In this document: one piece after another, positions 6,755-8,413 of the stretch
Numbering within the stretch: position 1 is the first letter of the stretch
How the letters are laid out: the number at the start of each line of letters is the position of its first letter
NCBI GenBank assembly: GCA_903917425.1
Contig: CAIXAQ010000792.1
Coordinates: 1-8,413 of the forward strand
Source: an uncultured Bacteroidales bacterium
Lineage (GTDB): Bacteria; Bacteroidota; Bacteroidia; Bacteroidales; UBA4417
DNA: 8,413 bases
Direction: 5' to 3'
Translations under genes and position numbers: made by a program
The notes under the pieces: model-generated
The model's database searches: none
Seen by the model: only the letters and a program-made list of their open reading frames with translations
Told to the model about the DNA's origin: nothing

Positions 6755-8198
6755 CGCTCGGTGTTTGTTTCTTCTTAATATGAAGTTTTTTTAAAATATT
6801 TTTGGCAAACAGTTTATAGCTTTCGGCATCCATGATGGTTGAATCTGTAGTTGCCTTGTAGGCCAGGAATATCCCGACAGGCAGAAAAATCATGGTCGAC
6901 ATCCACATACCTTTCCATGGATCGGTTACGGCTGAACGCACTGATTTTTCGCCGGTAAACGAAATTACATGATATGCCACAAATAGCAACACCGATATTA
7001 CCAGTGGCATTCCCAGTCCGCCCTTCCGGATTATTGCACCCAACGGCGCGCCTATTAGGAAAAGCGCAAAGCATGCAAATGATAGTGTGAATTTGCGGTG
7101 CCATTCGATATCATACCGGGCTTTTAATTCCACTTTTTCCTTGATCAGTTGCCGGTTGTATTCAAAAGAACCTTTAGCATTACGCGCCATTCCCAAGGCA
7201 TACGACGAAATGTTTTTTCTTTCACTTGCCGGTTTATTTTCAAATTTCATGGCTTCGGTACCCGCAGGCAATGTCCTTATCAGGCTGTCGGAGAGCGTGG
7301 TTTTTGTGAAGTTTGAATAATAACCCATGAGTGAACGGCGAAGTTCACTGATCCGAACATCAACTTCTAAGCCCAGCGAATCCGATGCATAGCCAAGTTG
7401 CTGAACATTAAGCATATAATAAGCATTCTTGAAAAAATCATCATCCGAACGGGTCATTTTAAACTGCGAAAGGTTAAATTTTATGATCTCGCTGGTAAAT
7501 CTGGTACGTTGAAATGGTAACTTCTGATTATCCGACCGGCCTGCACTTTCCTCGTAATTTGTTCCGTTATACAGGGTTAAGAGCATGTAACTGCCATCTG
7601 CCGTTTGCTGCATCCGACCGGAATCGGCCATTACCAGCTTGCTGTTTCCCTGTGCCTGCGAATGATCGTAAATCATCACTTTCCTGATGGTTGATCCGTC
7701 AGCCTCTTTCTTTCCTATTTTTATAACGTACCCCTGCAGCCCCGAATAGAATATGCCATCGCGTATATTTAATGCAAGCTTTTTTTGCCTTACATCATAT
7801 AGGGTCGATCTGAATTTAAGATTGGCGTAGGGAAAGATAATATTTGCATAATAATAGGCTCCGACACTGATAAGCAACGAAAACATACCCAGCGGCAACA
7901 TGACCTTTCGCAGCGAAATACCGGCAGCTTTCATGGCTACCAACTCATAGCGTTCGCCGAGGTTGCCAAAAGTCATCAGCGATGCCAGTAATATGGATAT
8001 AGGAAGTGCCATCGGCACAAAAGTGAACGAAGCGTAAAACATGAGCTGAAATATCACGTTCCATTCCAGTCCTTTACCTACCAATTCGTCAACATAACGC
8101 CATAGAAACTGCATCAGCAGCACGAACACCACCACGAAAAAAGTAGCCATTGCAGGTCCTGCATACGATCGTAAAATGAGTATATATAATTTTTTCAC
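6732..8198 (-). CDS. LptF/LptG-family permease (YjgP/YjgQ type)
   Basis: Inner-membrane permease of the Lpt system, which with the LptB ATPase extracts lipopolysaccharide from the inner membrane and passes it to the periplasmic bridge. Numbered from an upstream TTG at 8219, membrane segments lie near residues 22-42, 55-83 and 105-128, then a periplasmic domain (about 130-370), then segments near 377-396, 402-421 and 438-455: the family's three-plus-three layout. LMTFGNLGERYELVAMKAAG (81-100) and HRKFTLSFACFALFLIGAPL (374-393) are characteristic. LptF and LptG cannot be told apart here, so no symbol is given. I chose GTG at 8198 (VKKLYILILRSY), because family members usually begin M-KKLYI and because the TTG at 8217-8219 is the end of a good -7 promoter element. 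An ATG at 8150 would remove part of the first membrane helix. It overlaps the next gene by 23 nt. Confidence 0.92.
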   Translation of the reverse strand: MKKLYILILRSYAGPAMATFFVVVFVLLMQFLWRYVDELVGKGLEWNVIFQLMFYASFTFVPMALPISILLASLMTFGNLGERYELVAMKAAGISLRKVMLPLGMFSLLISVGAYYYANIIFPYANLKFRSTLYDVRQKKLALNIRDGIFYSGLQGYVIKIGKKEADGSTIRKVMIYDHSQAQGNSKLVMADSGRMQQTADGSYMLLTLYNGTNYEESAGRSDNQKLPFQRTRFTSEIIKFNLSQFKMTRSDDDFFKNAYYMLNVQQLGYASDSLGLEVDVRISELRRSLMGYYSNFTKTTLSDSLIRTLPAGTEAMKFENKPASERKNISSYALGMARNAKGSFEYNRQLIKEKVELKARYDIEWHRKFTLSFACFALFLIGAPLGAIIRKGGLGMPLVISVLLFVAYHVISFTGEKSVRSAVTDPWKGMWMSTMIFLPVGIFLAYKATTDSTIMDAESYKLFAKNILKKLHIKKKQTPSDENIDAV

Positions 8199-8216
8199 AA
8201 TTTTTTTTACAGCCTG

Positions 8217-8245
8217 CAAAGGTAAGGTTTTAAGTGAACGGATAA
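8217..8245 (-). promoter_or_regulatory. Candidate Bacteroidota-type promoter for the LptF/G-glycosyltransferase operon
   Basis: The minus strand reads TACCTTTG at 8224-8217, an exact match to the Bacteroidota -7 consensus TAnnTTTG. At the expected distance upstream (8245-8243) there is TTA in place of the usual TTG, so the -33 element is imperfect. Transcription would begin just downstream, leaving a leader of about 10-15 nt with an A run before the GTG at 8198. This argues against the TTG start at 8219, which overlaps the element. An 8-base match can arise by chance; its position is the main support. Confidence 0.45.
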
Positions 8246-8296
8246 TTAGGGAGAAGTTAGGTGATTGATTAAAATTGTATTTTTATTGTTTCTTAA

Positions 8297-8413
8297 GGAG
8301 CGAAGGGTGACAGGGCGAGGAGCGACAGGCTGAGGGGTGATGGGGCGAGGAGCGACAGGGCGAGGAGCGACAGGGCGAAAGGTGATAACGAATAACGAAA
8401 AGCGAATAACGAA
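8297..8413. repeat. Compound 7+8-mer tandem array upstream of the LptF/G gene, continuing past the window edge
   Basis: On the plus strand every unit ends in CGA or TGA. After one 7-mer, five compound 15-base repeats (7+8) follow in perfect register at 8304-8318, 8319-8333, 8334-8348, 8349-8363 and 8364-8378; the last two are identical (GGAGCGA CAGGGCGA). From 8379 the array shifts to shorter units, AAGGTGA, TAACGA, ATAACGA, AAAGCGA and ATAACGA, up to the window end. The sense strand for the LptF/G gene is pyrimidine-rich. Unlike the hisS and ettA arrays it stops about 50 nt before the candidate promoter instead of touching the start codon. Function unknown. Confidence 0.88.

Noticed and set aside
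6260..6778. 172-codon plus-strand open frame.
   Set aside because: Antisense to the N-terminal half of a clear GT4 enzyme; no domain is recognisable.

Overview
The window looks like chromosomal DNA from a Bacteroidota bacterium, probably Bacteroidales-like. This rests on protein character (EttA, a Bacteroidota-type LptF/LptG permease, a WbuC-family cupin, GT4 glycosyltransferases), on gene starts without Shine-Dalgarno sequences, and on one match to the Bacteroidota -7 promoter element TAnnTTTG. Assignment below phylum is inference. All six genes are on the minus strand, so transcription runs from high to low coordinates.

Layout in order of transcription: an LptF/LptG-family permease (6732-8198) overlaps by 23 nt a GT4 glycosyltransferase (5549-6754). 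A 270-nt gap follows, then a second GT4-like glycosyltransferase (4100-5278), whose N-terminus resembles the exopolysaccharide/PEP-CTERM-associated sugar transferases. Together these form a plausible cell-envelope group: two sugar transferases beside a lipopolysaccharide-export permease. Next come ettA (2231-3907), the ABC-F translation factor; a WbuC-family cupin (1504-1983); and hisS (1-1330), which is cut by the window edge about ten residues before its expected C-terminus.

The coding content is ordinary. The unusual part is the DNA between the genes. Three gene-start regions (hisS, ettA, LptF/G) carry degenerate tandem arrays of 7- or 8-base units, each with its own unit sequence and higher-order period (14 and 21, 16, and 15 nt). 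The first two run without interruption into the start codon. The hisS array fills nearly the whole gap. The ettA array has 17 consecutive octamers without an indel, and its sense strand is almost free of G. Shorter heptamer runs lie between the two glycosyltransferases. The ettA-cupin gap instead holds two copies of a REP-like hairpin, one of which overlaps the ettA stop codon.

I found no tRNA, rRNA, CRISPR array, insertion sequence or prophage gene. I do not see a new multi-gene system. The best candidate for something little described is the family of gene-start-abutting short-unit arrays.
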